A stretch of DNA of 64,000 nt from Methylomarinovum tepidoasis. GTDB taxonomy: Bacteria; Pseudomonadota; Gammaproteobacteria; Methylococcales; Methylothermaceae. Below, in pieces: positions 46,679 through 56,368 of this stretch. Each line of letters starts with the position of its first letter. Positions within the stretch are counted from its first letter, which is position 1. The stretch lies in the NCBI RefSeq assembly GCF_030294985.1, contig NZ_AP024718.1, positions 434,001 through 498,000 of the forward strand, given 5' to 3'. Under the pieces are notes generated by a model, which did not search any database, had not been told where the DNA came from, and saw only the letters and a program-made list of their open reading frames with translations. The translations under genes and the position numbers were made by a program.

Positions 46679-47841
46679 CAGCGTCCCCTCCCTTCACGAC
46701 CACGCACCACCCGGCGCAGTGGCTGGCGCTGCAGCATCTGCTGGGCCGCCGCCGGCCCGCTGAGCACCGTCTGCGAATGGGGCAGGTTTGGCACCGCTGC
46801 CGCCTTGAGGCGGTCGAGCGGCAGATAGAGCAGATTGTTGCCCCCTTTCACGTCCACCATGATCGTCTCCGTCTTGCTGAACACCGCCTCCAGAGCGTCG
46901 AGATACAGACGGGTCCGGGTCACTTCCGGCGCCTGTTCGTACTCGGCCAGGATCTGCTCGAAACGGCTGGCCTCACCCTGAGCCTTGGCGATCATCTTCT
47001 GTTTGTACCCTTGGGCTTCCTCGAGGATGCGAGCGGCCTGGCCGCGGGCCTTGGGAATCACCTCGTTGGCATAGGCCTGGGCTTCGTTGATGAAGCGCTG
47101 TTTGTCCTCGCGGGCCTTGATGGCGTCCTCGAAGGCATCCTGCACTTCCTCCGGCGGCTGGGCGTCCACTAGGTTGACGGTTTCGACGGCGATGCCGGAA
47201 CCGTAACTGTTCATGATCTGCTGCACCAGCTTCTTCACTTCGGCAGCGATCTCGCTGCGGCCTTCGGTGAGGACGAAATCCATGGTGTGCTGTCCTACGA
47301 CCTCACGCAAGGCGCTTTCGGTCACTTCGCGCAGGGTCTTTTCCGGATCCTTGATGTTGAACAGGAAATCCCGGGCGCTGCTGACGGTGTACTGCACCGC
47401 CAGGCGTACGTCGACGATGTTCTCGTCCCCGGTGAGCATCAGGGCTTCCTGGGGCACCGACCCGACCCCGGTGCGGTAACCCAGTTCGAGGAAACGCTGG
47501 TGTTCCACATCGACGATGTCGACGGCCTCCACCGGATAGGGAACGTGCCAGTGCAGACCCGGCATCGTGGTTTCGGTGTAGCGCCCGAAACGGGTCACGA
47601 CCCCGCGGTTGCCCTCGTCGACGATGTAGAAGCCGGACAACAGCCACAGGATGAATACGATGCCGACCAGTGCCCAGACGACGAAGGCCGATGCCGTAGC
47701 ACCACCGCCGCCACCGCCGAACAGGCGGCCGATCTTTTCCTGCAGCGAACGAATGATTTCTTCCAGATCCGGCGGACTGCCGCCCGGCTCCTGACCGCTC
47801 CAGGGGTCTTTCTTGCCTCCACCCGGTTCATTCCAGGACAT
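46678..47841 (-). CDS. hflK: Membrane protease regulator HflK
   Basis: The 387-residue protein has the Gly-rich N terminus (MSWNEPGGGKKDPWSGQ and LFGGGGGG), a membrane segment (VVWALVGIVFILWLLSGFYIV), the HflK SPFH motif GNRGVVTRFGRYTETTMPGLHWHVPYP and AEVKKLVQQIMNSYGSGIAVETVNLVDAQPPEEVQDAFEDAI. Start at 47841 follows AGGAGCAC. The poorly conserved last 20 residues are basic (RRVVRGREGRGR). Confidence 0.96.
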   Translation of the reverse strand: MSWNEPGGGKKDPWSGQEPGGSPPDLEEIIRSLQEKIGRLFGGGGGGATASAFVVWALVGIVFILWLLSGFYIVDEGNRGVVTRFGRYTETTMPGLHWHVPYPVEAVDIVDVEHQRFLELGYRTGVGSVPQEALMLTGDENIVDVRLAVQYTVSSARDFLFNIKDPEKTLREVTESALREVVGQHTMDFVLTEGRSEIAAEVKKLVQQIMNSYGSGIAVETVNLVDAQPPEEVQDAFEDAIKAREDKQRFINEAQAYANEVIPKARGQAARILEEAQGYKQKMIAKAQGEASRFEQILAEYEQAPEVTRTRLYLDALEAVFSKTETIMVDVKGGNNLLYLPLDRLKAAAVPNLPHSQTVLSGPAAAQQMLQRQPLRRVVRGREGRGR

Positions 47842-47906
47842 GGATTTGTGCTCCTGATTGTGATTCTTGGAAAATTGACCGCGCAGCGATCGCAAATGGC
47901 GCTAGT

Positions 47907-49193
47907 TTAGCATTTCAGTTCCGGTTCGAGCGCCTCATTATACCCGGCCAAGTGCCTGAGCACGCCCCTGTGGCGCTCGGGCAGCTCCACTTCCATGTTC
48001 CAGCCGCCGTCGGGATCGACCTCGTCGTGCAGGACTTTGCCCAGACGGAACAGGCGGGCGCGCACCCCCCCTTCCGCGGGAAGCAGATGCACACGGGCGC
48101 GGAAAACGTGCTCGCCCAGACGTTCGGCCAATGCCTCCTTCAGCAGCTCCAGGCCGGCGCCGGTGGCCGCCGACAGCCACACCCGCCGCGGCCGGCCCTG
48201 CGCGTCCCGCTCCAGCCGCGGCTGCCGGTCGAGGCGATCGATCTGGTTGTAGACTTCCAGCACCCGGTCCCGCACCACGCCGAGCTCATCGAGGACGTCG
48301 TACACCGCCTCGACGTTCTCCCGCCGGCGCGGATGGCTGGCGTCGATGACGTGCAGCACCACCTGGGCCTCGCAAGTTTCCTGCAGGGTGGAACGGAACG
48401 CGGCCACCAGCTCGTGGGGCAGGTGACGGATGAAACCGACGGTGTCGGCCAGTACCGCCGCGCCGCTGTCGAGCTCGATGCGGCGCAGGGTGGAATCGAG
48501 GGTGGCGAACAGCTGATCGGCGGCATAGACCCCCGAGTCGGTCAGCGCATTGAATAAGGTGGACTTGCCGGCGTTGGTATAGCCTACCAAGGCGATGGTG
48601 GGCAACTCCGCCTTCCTGCGGGCGCTGCGTCCCTGGGCGCGGTGCTTGTCCACCCGTTCGAGACGCTGGCGAATCTGGCGGATGCGCTGGCCGATCAGGC
48701 GGCGGTCGGTTTCGAGCTGGGTTTCCCCCGGACCGCGCAGGCCGATTCCGCCTTTCTGGCGCTCCAGGTGGGTCCAGCCCCGCACCAGGCGGGTCGAAAG
48801 GTGGCGCAGCTGGGCCAGCTCCACCTGCAGCTTGCCCTCGTAGGAACGGGCCCGCTGGGCGAAAATGTCCAGGATCAGGCCGGTACGGTCCACCACCCGA
48901 ACCTGCAGTTCACGTTCCAGGTTGCGTTCCTGGCTGGGGGACAGGGCGTGGTTGAACAGGACCAGCTCTGCCTCGTGGGCGGCGACGGTCTGGCGCAACT
49001 GTTCCAGTTTGCCGCGGCCGATGAAGAAGCGGGGGTCGGGACGCTGGCGGCTGCCGGTCACGGTCGCGACCGGCTCGGCCCCGGCGGCCCGGGCCAGGGC
49101 GTCCAGCTCGGCGAGATCCTCTTCGTCGAAGGTGGTGGCGATGTGGACCAGAACGGCGCGCTCACCGGCGCCGGGACGCTCGAAAAGCTGCAT
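47907..49193 (-). CDS. hflX: Ribosome-dissociation GTPase HflX
   Basis: The 428-residue GTPase has the HflX N domain (FIGRGKLEQLRQTVAAHEAELVLFNHALSPSQERNLE), the linker RSYEGKLQVELAQLRHLSTRLVRGWTHLERQKGGIGLRGPGETQLETDRR, P-loop VGYTNAGKST, G3 DTVGFIRHLPHELV and G4 NQID. It rescues stalled 70S ribosomes under heat stress. Start taken at the ATG at 49193 rather than the upstream TTG. Confidence 0.97.
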   Translation of the reverse strand: MQLFERPGAGERAVLVHIATTFDEEDLAELDALARAAGAEPVATVTGSRQRPDPRFFIGRGKLEQLRQTVAAHEAELVLFNHALSPSQERNLERELQVRVVDRTGLILDIFAQRARSYEGKLQVELAQLRHLSTRLVRGWTHLERQKGGIGLRGPGETQLETDRRLIGQRIRQIRQRLERVDKHRAQGRSARRKAELPTIALVGYTNAGKSTLFNALTDSGVYAADQLFATLDSTLRRIELDSGAAVLADTVGFIRHLPHELVAAFRSTLQETCEAQVVLHVIDASHPRRRENVEAVYDVLDELGVVRDRVLEVYNQIDRLDRQPRLERDAQGRPRRVWLSAATGAGLELLKEALAERLGEHVFRARVHLLPAEGGVRARLFRLGKVLHDEVDPDGGWNMEVELPERHRGVLRHLAGYNEALEPELKC

Positions 49194-49219
49194 CAACCGG
49201 TCGGACTATCGAGGTGCAT

Positions 49220-49468
49220 TCACGCGCCGGGACCGCCTTCGTCCGGATTGCCGTGGGGGATGCGCACCGGCCGAGCCGGCACGATGGTGGAAATGGCGTG
49301 CTTGTACACCATCTGGCTGACGGAATTCTTCAGCATGATGACGTACTGATCGAACGAATCGATCTTGCCCTGTAGCTTGATCCCGTTGACCAGATAGACT
49401 GAGACGGGAATGTGCTCTTTCCGCAACGTGTTCAGGAACGGATCCTGTAGATTCTGGCCTTTGGACAT
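49220..49468 (-). CDS. hfq: RNA chaperone Hfq
   Basis: The 82-residue Sm-like protein begins [34 protein letters not shown], has the Sm2 motif [10 protein letters not shown], and a short, Gly/Pro tail ([10 protein letters not shown]). It matches small RNAs to mRNAs. Two codons upstream is another ATG; 49468 has GGAG-type sequence before it. It heads hfq-hflX-hflKC and diverges from ispH. Confidence 0.98.
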   Translation of the reverse strand: MSKGQNLQDPFLNTLRKEHIPVSVYLVNGIKLQGKIDSFDQYVIMLKNSVSQMVYKHAISTIVPARPVRIPHGNPDEGGPGA

Positions 49469-49621
49469 CCGCAATTCTCCTTATTGTTTTGCCCGGGAAG
49501 GATGGTTGGTATTAAAACAGATTCTATTCAAATTGGCCATGCGCCATTATCATAGACGCTCTCCAGGTTGGAAAGTTTTCCCTCAACCCTTCCATCAGCC
49601 ATTTTCCAAGGTTCAATATCC

Positions 49622-50566
49622 ATGCAAATTCTGCTCGCCAATCCTAGAGGTTTCTGCGCCGGCGTCGACCGGGCCATCGAAATCGTCGAACGCGCCATCG
49701 ACGCCTTCGGCGCGCCGGTCTACGTGCGTCACGAAGTGGTCCACAACCGCTACGTGGTCGACAACCTGCGCCGACGCGGGGCCATCTTCATCGAGGAACT
49801 GCACGAGGTCCCGGAGGGCGCCACCCTGATCTTCAGCGCCCACGGCGTTTCCAAAAAGGTGCAGGAAGAGGCCGAAAGGCGCAATCTCAAGGTTTTCGAC
49901 GCCACCTGCCCCCTGGTGACCAAGGTTCACATCGAGGTCCACCGCCTCGCCAGGGAAGGGCGGGAAATCATCTTCATCGGCCACGCCGGCCACCCGGAGG
50001 TGGAAGGCACCATGGGTCAGTACCAGACCGACAACCCCAAAGGCGGCATCTATCTGGTGGAAACCCCGCAGGACGTGGACAAGCTCCAGGTCAACGACCC
50101 GGACAATCTCGCCTACGTGACCCAGACTACGCTGTCGATGGACGACACCAAGGCCATCGTCGAAGCACTAAGGCGCCGTTTCCCCAACATCGTCGGCCCC
50201 AAGAAGGAAGACATCTGCTACGCCACCCAGAACCGCCAGGACGCGGTGAAGAAACTAGCCGGACAGTGCGACGTGGTCCTGGTGGTCGGCTCCCCCAACA
50301 GCTCCAACTCCAACCGCCTGAGGGAAATCGCCGAAAAGTTGGGCCGACCGGCCTATCTGCTGGACGATGCCGCCCAGCTGCGGCGCGAGTGGGTCGAAGG
50401 CGCCCGCACCGTCGGGGTCACCGCCGGCGCCTCGGCGCCGGAAGTGCTGGTCCAGCAGGTCATCGCCCGGCTCAGGGAATGGGGCGGCGAGACGGTGGAG
50501 GAAACCCCCGGTGTGGAGGAAAAGGTGGTGTTCTCCATCCCCAAGGGGCTGCGCCAGTCCGCCTAG
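49622..50566 (+). CDS. ispH: 4-hydroxy-3-methylbut-2-enyl diphosphate reductase
   Basis: The 314-residue iron-sulfur enzyme has [25 protein letters not shown] (first Cys), [12 protein letters not shown] (second Cys) and [13 protein letters not shown] (third Cys), plus [16 protein letters not shown] and [11 protein letters not shown]. It makes IPP and DMAPP, the last step of the MEP isoprenoid pathway. AAGGTT precedes the ATG at 49622; a 54-base in-frame extension to 49568 is unlikely. Convergent with the RCK channel gene. Confidence 0.97.
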   Translation: MQILLANPRGFCAGVDRAIEIVERAIDAFGAPVYVRHEVVHNRYVVDNLRRRGAIFIEELHEVPEGATLIFSAHGVSKKVQEEAERRNLKVFDATCPLVTKVHIEVHRLAREGREIIFIGHAGHPEVEGTMGQYQTDNPKGGIYLVETPQDVDKLQVNDPDNLAYVTQTTLSMDDTKAIVEALRRRFPNIVGPKKEDICYATQNRQDAVKKLAGQCDVVLVVGSPNSSNSNRLREIAEKLGRPAYLLDDAAQLRREWVEGARTVGVTAGASAPEVLVQQVIARLREWGGETVEETPGVEEKVVFSIPKGLRQSA

Positions 50567-52329
50567 GCGCCCGCTCCGGACGAGGCCGGCGACCAGCACA
50601 GGGCGGAGACGCCGTAGCGCCGGCGGTACAGCCAGCGCAACAACCAACCGTGGGGCAGGTCGCGACCGGTCACCACGTAAAACAACAGGTGTTCGTTGTT
50701 GAGGGTCGCCTCCAGCCAGGTGAGCGCCGCCTCGGTGCCGCACAGCAGCAACTCGTCGTCCGGTTGCACTTCCATGTCGTCCTCCGGCAGAAACGCCAGC
50801 CTCTCATCACGACTGCGGATGACGAAGGGAACGATCGCCAGACGCGCATCCCGTTCCCGTGGATCGCGCAGCAGATCCCCCAGGCGGATCCGGGCGCCTT
50901 CGCCCCAAGCCCGATACAGGGCGGGCGCGTGTTTTTCGGACAACACCACCGATCCGAGCTGCGGCCACTCGTCGCCGATCGTCTCTTTGAGGCGAATCAG
51001 CAACCGTTCCATGAACTGGACATCGAGACGGTGACGGCGCAGTAGGAAGCTGAAGAACGGCCGCAGCAACGGCGCCGTGATCATGAACAGAATCTTGCGC
51101 GCCGTCACCAGCGACGGCTGCATGATGATGTCGGCATTGGCGGCGTTGAACGCCACCTCGTTCTGGTGGCGGTTCTGGCGCACGATCATGAATACCCCGG
51201 GGTTGAGCCCCCGGGCGTTGATGATGATGCTGAGGTTGTGACCGTCGTCGTCGTTGGCGGCCACCACCCCGACCGCCTTGCGAATCCCTGCCGCCTTGAG
51301 GGTCTTGGCGGTAGCCCGGCCGCGAATGTAGATGTCGATGTCCTCTTCCGGGGGATGCGGGTCGATCACTGCCGTTTCCACTCCGAAATTGTGCAGCACA
51401 TGATTGACTTCCCGCCCCATGCGACCGTAACCACAGATAATCCAGCGCCCCGGCGGCGGCAGCCTTAAACGCATGTCGAGGGTCATGCCCCGGGCGTGGG
51501 CCAGCCACTCGTTGAGCACGTAAAGCGGCGGGTTGACGATCGCCGCCCCCAGCCCCCGGGCGAACACCTTGAACGGATCCACGAAATGGGTGTCGCGCCC
51601 CAGGGTGGCCAGGGTCTCCTCATGGAACTGGGAAGCCGACACGGCGATGATACGAATGTTGGGGTTGAGCAGACGGGAGACGGCGGCGATCTTGAGATTG
51701 ACCTCCTCGTCGTGGGTCAGGGCGATCACTCCCTTGCAGTTGGGGGCCTGCACCCCGGCGTCGATGAGAAAGCGGGGCACGCTGGCATCGCAGCACAACC
51801 CCGGCATCGGCACATTGTAGTCGCGCAGCCTCAACGCCCGGATGCGGTTTTCGTCCTTGTCCAGCACCACCGCCGGAATGCCGGCGTCGCTCAATCCCCG
51901 GGCCAGCAGGCTGCCGGTGTCGCCGAAGCCGCAGAGGATGTAGTAATCCTCGCTGATGCGCCGTACCGCGGCGATGAAATGCCATTCCTCCCGCGCCAGC
52001 TGAAAGAAGCGGTTCTGCAACAGACGGATGATGGCGCCGATGGAATACAGCCAGGTGATGACGGTGACGAACAGGCAGACGATGGCCCACAGGCGTTGGG
52101 CGTCGCTGAATTCCTCGGGAATCTCGCCGAAACCGGTGGTGGTGGCGGTGTACATGACGAAGTAGAAGGCATGGAAGATGCTCATCGGCTCGCCGTCGCG
52201 GCCAGGGATGAGCGCCATACCGAGGATCGCCACCGCATAGACGCAGATGAGCACCAGGATGGGGGTGCGCATCTCGCGCAGGATGATGAAGATGACCGGG
52301 TTGTTCGCCGGTCTCGGACGGATCGCCAT
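50563..52329 (-). CDS. Two-RCK ion channel / TrkA-N domain protein
   Basis: The 588-residue protein has two membrane segments around a pore loop with filter-like [14 protein letters not shown], two Rossmann RCK (TrkA-N) domains ([21 protein letters not shown] at about 130 and [21 protein letters not shown] at about 295) and TrkA-C-like regions. It is most like bacterial K+ channels gated by nucleotides or ions, although TTGFG differs from the classic TVGYG filter. A small membrane protein gene follows the upstream position and may be a partner. The stop overlaps that of ispH. Confidence 0.85.
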   Translation of the reverse strand: MAIRPRPANNPVIFIILREMRTPILVLICVYAVAILGMALIPGRDGEPMSIFHAFYFVMYTATTTGFGEIPEEFSDAQRLWAIVCLFVTVITWLYSIGAIIRLLQNRFFQLAREEWHFIAAVRRISEDYYILCGFGDTGSLLARGLSDAGIPAVVLDKDENRIRALRLRDYNVPMPGLCCDASVPRFLIDAGVQAPNCKGVIALTHDEEVNLKIAAVSRLLNPNIRIIAVSASQFHEETLATLGRDTHFVDPFKVFARGLGAAIVNPPLYVLNEWLAHARGMTLDMRLRLPPPGRWIICGYGRMGREVNHVLHNFGVETAVIDPHPPEEDIDIYIRGRATAKTLKAAGIRKAVGVVAANDDDGHNLSIIINARGLNPGVFMIVRQNRHQNEVAFNAANADIIMQPSLVTARKILFMITAPLLRPFFSFLLRRHRLDVQFMERLLIRLKETIGDEWPQLGSVVLSEKHAPALYRAWGEGARIRLGDLLRDPRERDARLAIVPFVIRSRDERLAFLPEDDMEVQPDDELLLCGTEAALTWLEATLNNEHLLFYVVTGRDLPHGWLLRWLYRRRYGVSALCWSPASSGAGA

Positions 52330-52335
52330 GACCGG

Positions 52336-52719
52336 TCAGCGCCGCAGCATCAGGGTCTCGGCTACCACCATCACCACCGACACGATGTTGGCCACCAGCG
52401 CCCCGCCGCTCAGGGAAACGATGCTGGCGGTCACGTCCGGGGTCATCCCCGTTTCGGTCACGTGGACCACCACGGTCCAGTAGATGGCCGCCGCGATCAA
52501 TTCCAGATCCGCCACCAGGCTGGTGGAGAGGAGAATGGCGCCGATCTGGGTCCGATCCCCCAGCTTCAGGCCGGTGGCGATGAGGTTGACCACCACCAGC
52601 ACGAACAATTCGTAGGCGTTGTGATATTGGGGATTGTCCATCTCGCCGAGGAAAAAGCCGAAGTTGAGGGTCAACGCCAGGACGATGAAGAAACCGAAGA
52701 TGACTTTTTCCAGATTCAT
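52336..52719 (-). CDS. Small four-helix membrane protein, DUF6394-like
   Basis: The 127-residue product (MNLEKVIFGFFIVLALTLNFGFFLGEMDNP) has four hydrophobic segments and conserved polar residues within (HNAYELFVLVVVNLIATGLKLGDRTQIGA). It is encoded 6 bases before the RCK channel, so it is probably cotranscribed and may be a channel accessory. The family name is my recollection only. Confidence 0.6.
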   Translation of the reverse strand: MNLEKVIFGFFIVLALTLNFGFFLGEMDNPQYHNAYELFVLVVVNLIATGLKLGDRTQIGAILLSTSLVADLELIAAAIYWTVVVHVTETGMTPDVTASIVSLSGGALVANIVSVVMVVAETLMLRR

Positions 52720-52848
52720 GCGCTACCTCGCGGCCGGTTTGGGAAGGGCGCATTATCGCGCGTTTGCCGCCACAGCGGAATCCGTTCGCTCCGATCCCAT
52801 GACGCTGGAGGTCAATCGGTTATCATAGCCCGGTCGTTCATTTCCACC

Positions 52849-53253
52849 ATGAAGCCCATGTCCGAATCCTCCCAACGCATGCGCCTGGACAAATGGCTCT
52901 GGGCCGCCCGTTTCTTCAAGACCCGCACCCTGGCCGCCGAGGCCGTCAAGGGCGGCAAGGTCCATGTGAACGGGCAACGGGTCAAGCCCAGCAAGGAAAT
53001 CGGCGTCGGCAGCCGGATCGAGATCACCAAGGAACCCTACACCTGGGAGATCACCGTGGTCGCCCTCGAAACCCGGCGGCGCCCGGCCAAGGAAGCGGTC
53101 CTGCTCTACGAAGAAACCCCGGAAAGCCACGCCCGCCGCCAGGAAGAAGTGGCCCGCCGGCGCGCTCAGCGGGAGGCCGCAGGCCACCCCCAGCGCCGCC
53201 CGGACAAGAAACAGCGCCGCCTGATCCACCGCTTCAAGCGGGGGGCGGACTGA
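52849..53253 (+). CDS. hslR: Heat-shock protein 15, S4 RNA-binding
   Basis: The 134-residue protein has an S4 domain (MRLDKWLWAARFFKTRTLAAEAVKGGKVHVNGQRVKPSKEI) and a basic Arg-rich C terminus (RRAQREAAGHPQRRPDKKQRRLIHRF). Hsp15 binds 50S subunits carrying stranded nascent chains and, with HflX in this window, fits ribosome rescue. ATG 52849 or 52858 may be the start. Overlaps xseA as TGATG. Confidence 0.92.
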   Translation: MKPMSESSQRMRLDKWLWAARFFKTRTLAAEAVKGGKVHVNGQRVKPSKEIGVGSRIEITKEPYTWEITVVALETRRRPAKEAVLLYEETPESHARRQEEVARRRAQREAAGHPQRRPDKKQRRLIHRFKRGAD

Positions 53254-54611
53254 TGGCGGAGGTCGTCGATCCGTCCCGTCAGGTGCGGGACGTTTACAGC
53301 GTCTCGCGCCTCAACCGCGAGGTCAAATGGCTGCTGGCAGATAGCTTTCCCCGACTCTGGATCGAGGGGGAGATCTCCAATCTGGCCCGTCCGGCTTCCG
53401 GCCATTGGTACTTCAGCCTCAAAGACGCCAAGGCCCAGGTGCGCTGCGCCATGTTTCGGCGCCACAATCAAAACCTCGGTTTCGTGCCGGAAAACGGTCT
53501 CCAGGTGCTGGTAAAAGCCCAGGTGAGCCTGTACGAACCGCGGGGAGACTACCAACTCCTGGTGGAGACCATGGAGCCTGCCGGCGACGGGGCCCTGCGG
53601 CGGGCCTTCGAAGACCTCAAGCAGCGCCTGGCGGCCGAGGGACTGTTCGCCGCCGAACACAAACGTCCCCTCCCCGCCTGGCCGGAACGCATCGGCGTCA
53701 TTACCTCGCCGACGGGGGCTGCGATCAGGGACGTGCTGACGGTGCTGCGACGGCGCTTCGCCGCCCTGGAAGTGATCCTCTACCCGTGTCAGGTCCAGGG
53801 GGAACAAGCCGGGAGGGAAATCGTCGCCGCCCTGGAGCGCGCCAACCGCCACGGCGTCTGCGACGTGCTGCTGCTGGTGCGCGGCGGCGCCTCCCTGGAA
53901 GATCTCTGGCCTTTCAACGGGGAACAGGTCGCCCGCGCGATCCGCGCCAGCCGGATCCCGGTCGTCACCGGCATCGGCCACGAAATCGATTTCACCATCG
54001 CCGATTTCGCCGCCGACCATCGCGCCCCGACCCCTTCCGCCGCAGCCGAAACCGTCAGCCCGGACGGCGAGGCGGTCACGATCCAGATCCGCCGCCTGCG
54101 GGAAAGCCTGCACCGGGCCGTGCAGCGGCAGCTGGGGCGACTCGAGCACAATACGGCGTGGCTGGCACGCCGGCTGCACGTGCTCCATCCCCGGCGGCGG
54201 CTGAGCGATCACGCCCAGCACCTTAACGAACTGGAGGCTCGGCTGCGGCGGGCGCAGAGCCGTTACCTCCAGGAACGGCGGCAACCATGGCACCTTCTCC
54301 GCCATCAACTGCTGCGCCACCACCCGCAGCAACGACTGCAGCGGCACCGACAATCCTTGACCACCCTGCGGCAGCGCTTGCATCAGAGTCAGGCGCAACG
54401 CCTTTCCCTGGCCCACACCCGCCTGGGCACACTCAGCCGGACCCTGGCGACGGTCGGTCCGCTGGCGACGCTGGAACGAGGCTACGCCCTGGTCACCGAT
54501 ACGCAGGGACACGTCCTCACCGCCGCGGACCAGGTCCGTCCCGGGGATGCCGTCGAGGTGCGGCTGGCCCGGGGACGACTGCACTGCCGGGTGGAAAAAA
54601 CCGGGCGTTAA
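53253..54611 (+). CDS. xseA: Exodeoxyribonuclease VII large subunit
   Basis: The 452-residue protein has the OB-fold N domain (VSRLNREVKWLLADSFPRLWIEGEISNLARPASGHWYFSLKD), RIGVITSPTGAAIRDVL, the active-site block GGASLEDLWPFNGEQVARAI and TGIGHEIDFTIADFAADHRAPTPSAAAE, then a long helical arm rich in His and Arg. It processes single-stranded DNA in repair. It starts in the hslR stop (TGATG) and ends before a terminator. Confidence 0.96.
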   Translation: MAEVVDPSRQVRDVYSVSRLNREVKWLLADSFPRLWIEGEISNLARPASGHWYFSLKDAKAQVRCAMFRRHNQNLGFVPENGLQVLVKAQVSLYEPRGDYQLLVETMEPAGDGALRRAFEDLKQRLAAEGLFAAEHKRPLPAWPERIGVITSPTGAAIRDVLTVLRRRFAALEVILYPCQVQGEQAGREIVAALERANRHGVCDVLLLVRGGASLEDLWPFNGEQVARAIRASRIPVVTGIGHEIDFTIADFAADHRAPTPSAAAETVSPDGEAVTIQIRRLRESLHRAVQRQLGRLEHNTAWLARRLHVLHPRRRLSDHAQHLNELEARLRRAQSRYLQERRQPWHLLRHQLLRHHPQQRLQRHRQSLTTLRQRLHQSQAQRLSLAHTRLGTLSRTLATVGPLATLERGYALVTDTQGHVLTAADQVRPGDAVEVRLARGRLHCRVEKTGR

Positions 54612-54637
54612 AAAGGCGCCCCTCGAAGGACGCCTTT
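54611..54637. terminator. Convergent terminator between xseA and cytochrome c4
   Basis: AAAAGGCG and CGCCTTT form a stem around CCCCTCGAAGGA. On the minus strand the hairpin is followed by five Ts (CCTTTTTAA), so it is a fair terminator for the cytochrome c4 gene; on the plus strand the T-run is only three, a weak stop for xseA. I treat it as shared. Confidence 0.6.
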
Positions 54638-54662
54638 GCCTGGACTTGCGGCTGATGTCGGA

Positions 54663-55265
54663 TCAGTCCTTCACCACGCTCAACCCCACCTTGCTGGCGT
54701 AATAGGCGGAAACGTTCTTGACGTCCTCTTCCGACAATCCCTGCACCATGGACTGCATGACCGGGTTGGCGCGCTTACCGGTTTGATAGTCCTGGATGGC
54801 CTTGACCAGATAGCTTTCGTACTGACCGGCCAGACGCGGGAAGTTGGGTGCCGGCGGGTTGCCGTCCTCGCCGTGACAACTGGCGCACTTGGCGGCCACC
54901 TGCTTGCCCTTGTCCACGTCACCGGTGACCGGCCCTTCCTGTTCCTTACCCTCCAGCTTGGTCAGATAGGCAGCGATGTCGGCGATATCCTGTTCGCTCA
55001 GGCTGCCGGCGTTGCCGTTCATGCTGGCATGCTTGCGGGCTCCTGTTTTGTAGGTCTGCAGGGCGCTGACGAGATAAGGCTCGGTCTGACCGCCGATCTT
55101 GGGCACATGATAGCTGGGATAGGCGTTGGAGTAGCTGGGAATGCTGTGGCAACCCCGGCAGGCATAGAATTTTTCCTTGCCGGCGACCGGATCGCCTGCC
55201 GCCTGTACCGTACCTGCCGCCAGCAGCCAGACACCGGCCGCTCCCAAAAAGGTTTTCTTGTTCAT
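54663..55265 (-). CDS. Cytochrome c4 (dihaem)
   Basis: The 200-residue exported protein has signal peptide MNKKTFLGAAGVWLLAAGTVQA and two c-type haem sites: YACRGCHSIP and KCASCHGEDG, each with a Met in the following helix (HASMNGN, NPVMQSM) as the sixth ligand. It carries electrons in the periplasm to terminal oxidases. Monocistronic; the promoter region lies between 55266 and 55307. Confidence 0.95.
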   Translation of the reverse strand: MNKKTFLGAAGVWLLAAGTVQAAGDPVAGKEKFYACRGCHSIPSYSNAYPSYHVPKIGGQTEPYLVSALQTYKTGARKHASMNGNAGSLSEQDIADIAAYLTKLEGKEQEGPVTGDVDKGKQVAAKCASCHGEDGNPPAPNFPRLAGQYESYLVKAIQDYQTGKRANPVMQSMVQGLSEEDVKNVSAYYASKVGLSVVKD

Positions 55266-55307
55266 GGATTTGTCACTCCCCCAAACGGACAAAAAACAAC
55301 CTGTCAA

Positions 55308-56282
55308 TTATAACAATTCCCGCACCGCATCTCGCTCTTCCAGCAGCTCTTTCTCGGTCGCGGCCAGATGCTCACGGCAAAAATCGTCCAGTTCCAGGCC
55401 GGAAACCACCTGCCAGTCCCGCTGCCGCGTGGTCACCGGGAAGGAAAACACGATGTCCCTGGCGATGCCGTAACTGCCGTCGCTCCAAACCGCCATGCTG
55501 ACCCAGTCGTCTTGCGGGGTGCCGAACACCCAGTCGCGCATGTGTTCGATGGCGGCATGGGCCGCAGACCCGGCACTGGAGCGCCCTTCCAGATCGATGA
55601 TGTTCTCGCCCCGATGCTGGACCTGGGGAATGAAAGTGTTCACGTACCAATCCCAGGGCACCTGCTCCAACGCCGGCCGCCCTTCCACCTCGGCATGCAG
55701 CAGATCGGGAAACATGGTGGCGGAATGGTTGCCCCAGATGGAGATGCGCCGCACCGCCGTGACCGGCACCTGACACCGGGCCGCCAGCATGCTGCGGGCG
55801 CGGTTGTGATCGAGGCGGGTCATGGCGGAAAATTGGCGGGGATCCAGATCGGGGGCGTTGTGAATGGCGATCAGGGCGTTGGTGTTGACCGGATTGCCGA
55901 CGACCAAAATGCGGGCCTCCCTGGCCGCGACCCGATTGAGCGCCCGCCCCTGTTCGGCGAAGATGCGGGCGTTGGCCTGGAGCAAGTCCTTGCGCGCCAT
56001 CCCCGGCCCTCGGGGACGGGCGCCGACCAGAAACACCAGGTCGGCATCGGAGAAGGCTTCGTCAGGGACATGGGTGGTCGTCACCCCCGCCAGCAACGGG
56101 AAGGCACAGTCGAGCAATTCCAGGGCGACGCCCTGCATCACCCGATCCATCGCCTCCACATCGAGCAGATGCAGGATCACCGGCTGCTGCGGTCCCAGCA
56201 ATTCTCCTGCGGCGATACGGAACAGCAGGGAATAACTGATCCGTCCGGCGGCCCCGGTCACTGCAATGCGTATCGGCGTCAT
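55308..56282 (-). CDS. mdh: Malate dehydrogenase
   Basis: The 324-residue protein is MDH: N-terminal NAD motif [20 protein letters not shown], catalytic Asp/Arg in [14 protein letters not shown], His in [15 protein letters not shown], and [15 protein letters not shown]. It oxidises malate to oxaloacetate in the TCA cycle. The ATG at 56282 follows GGCGAG; the frame from 56306 is unlikely. Confidence 0.95.
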   Translation of the reverse strand: MTPIRIAVTGAAGRISYSLLFRIAAGELLGPQQPVILHLLDVEAMDRVMQGVALELLDCAFPLLAGVTTTHVPDEAFSDADLVFLVGARPRGPGMARKDLLQANARIFAEQGRALNRVAAREARILVVGNPVNTNALIAIHNAPDLDPRQFSAMTRLDHNRARSMLAARCQVPVTAVRRISIWGNHSATMFPDLLHAEVEGRPALEQVPWDWYVNTFIPQVQHRGENIIDLEGRSSAGSAAHAAIEHMRDWVFGTPQDDWVSMAVWSDGSYGIARDIVFSFPVTTRQRDWQVVSGLELDDFCREHLAATEKELLEERDAVRELL

Positions 56283-56368
56283 CTCGCCCCCATCAGTGTG
56301 TGCCAATCCCCAATTACTTTACCTTTACCCGAAAGATTTGACAAAACGGGTAGCACAAGCCTTTACAG

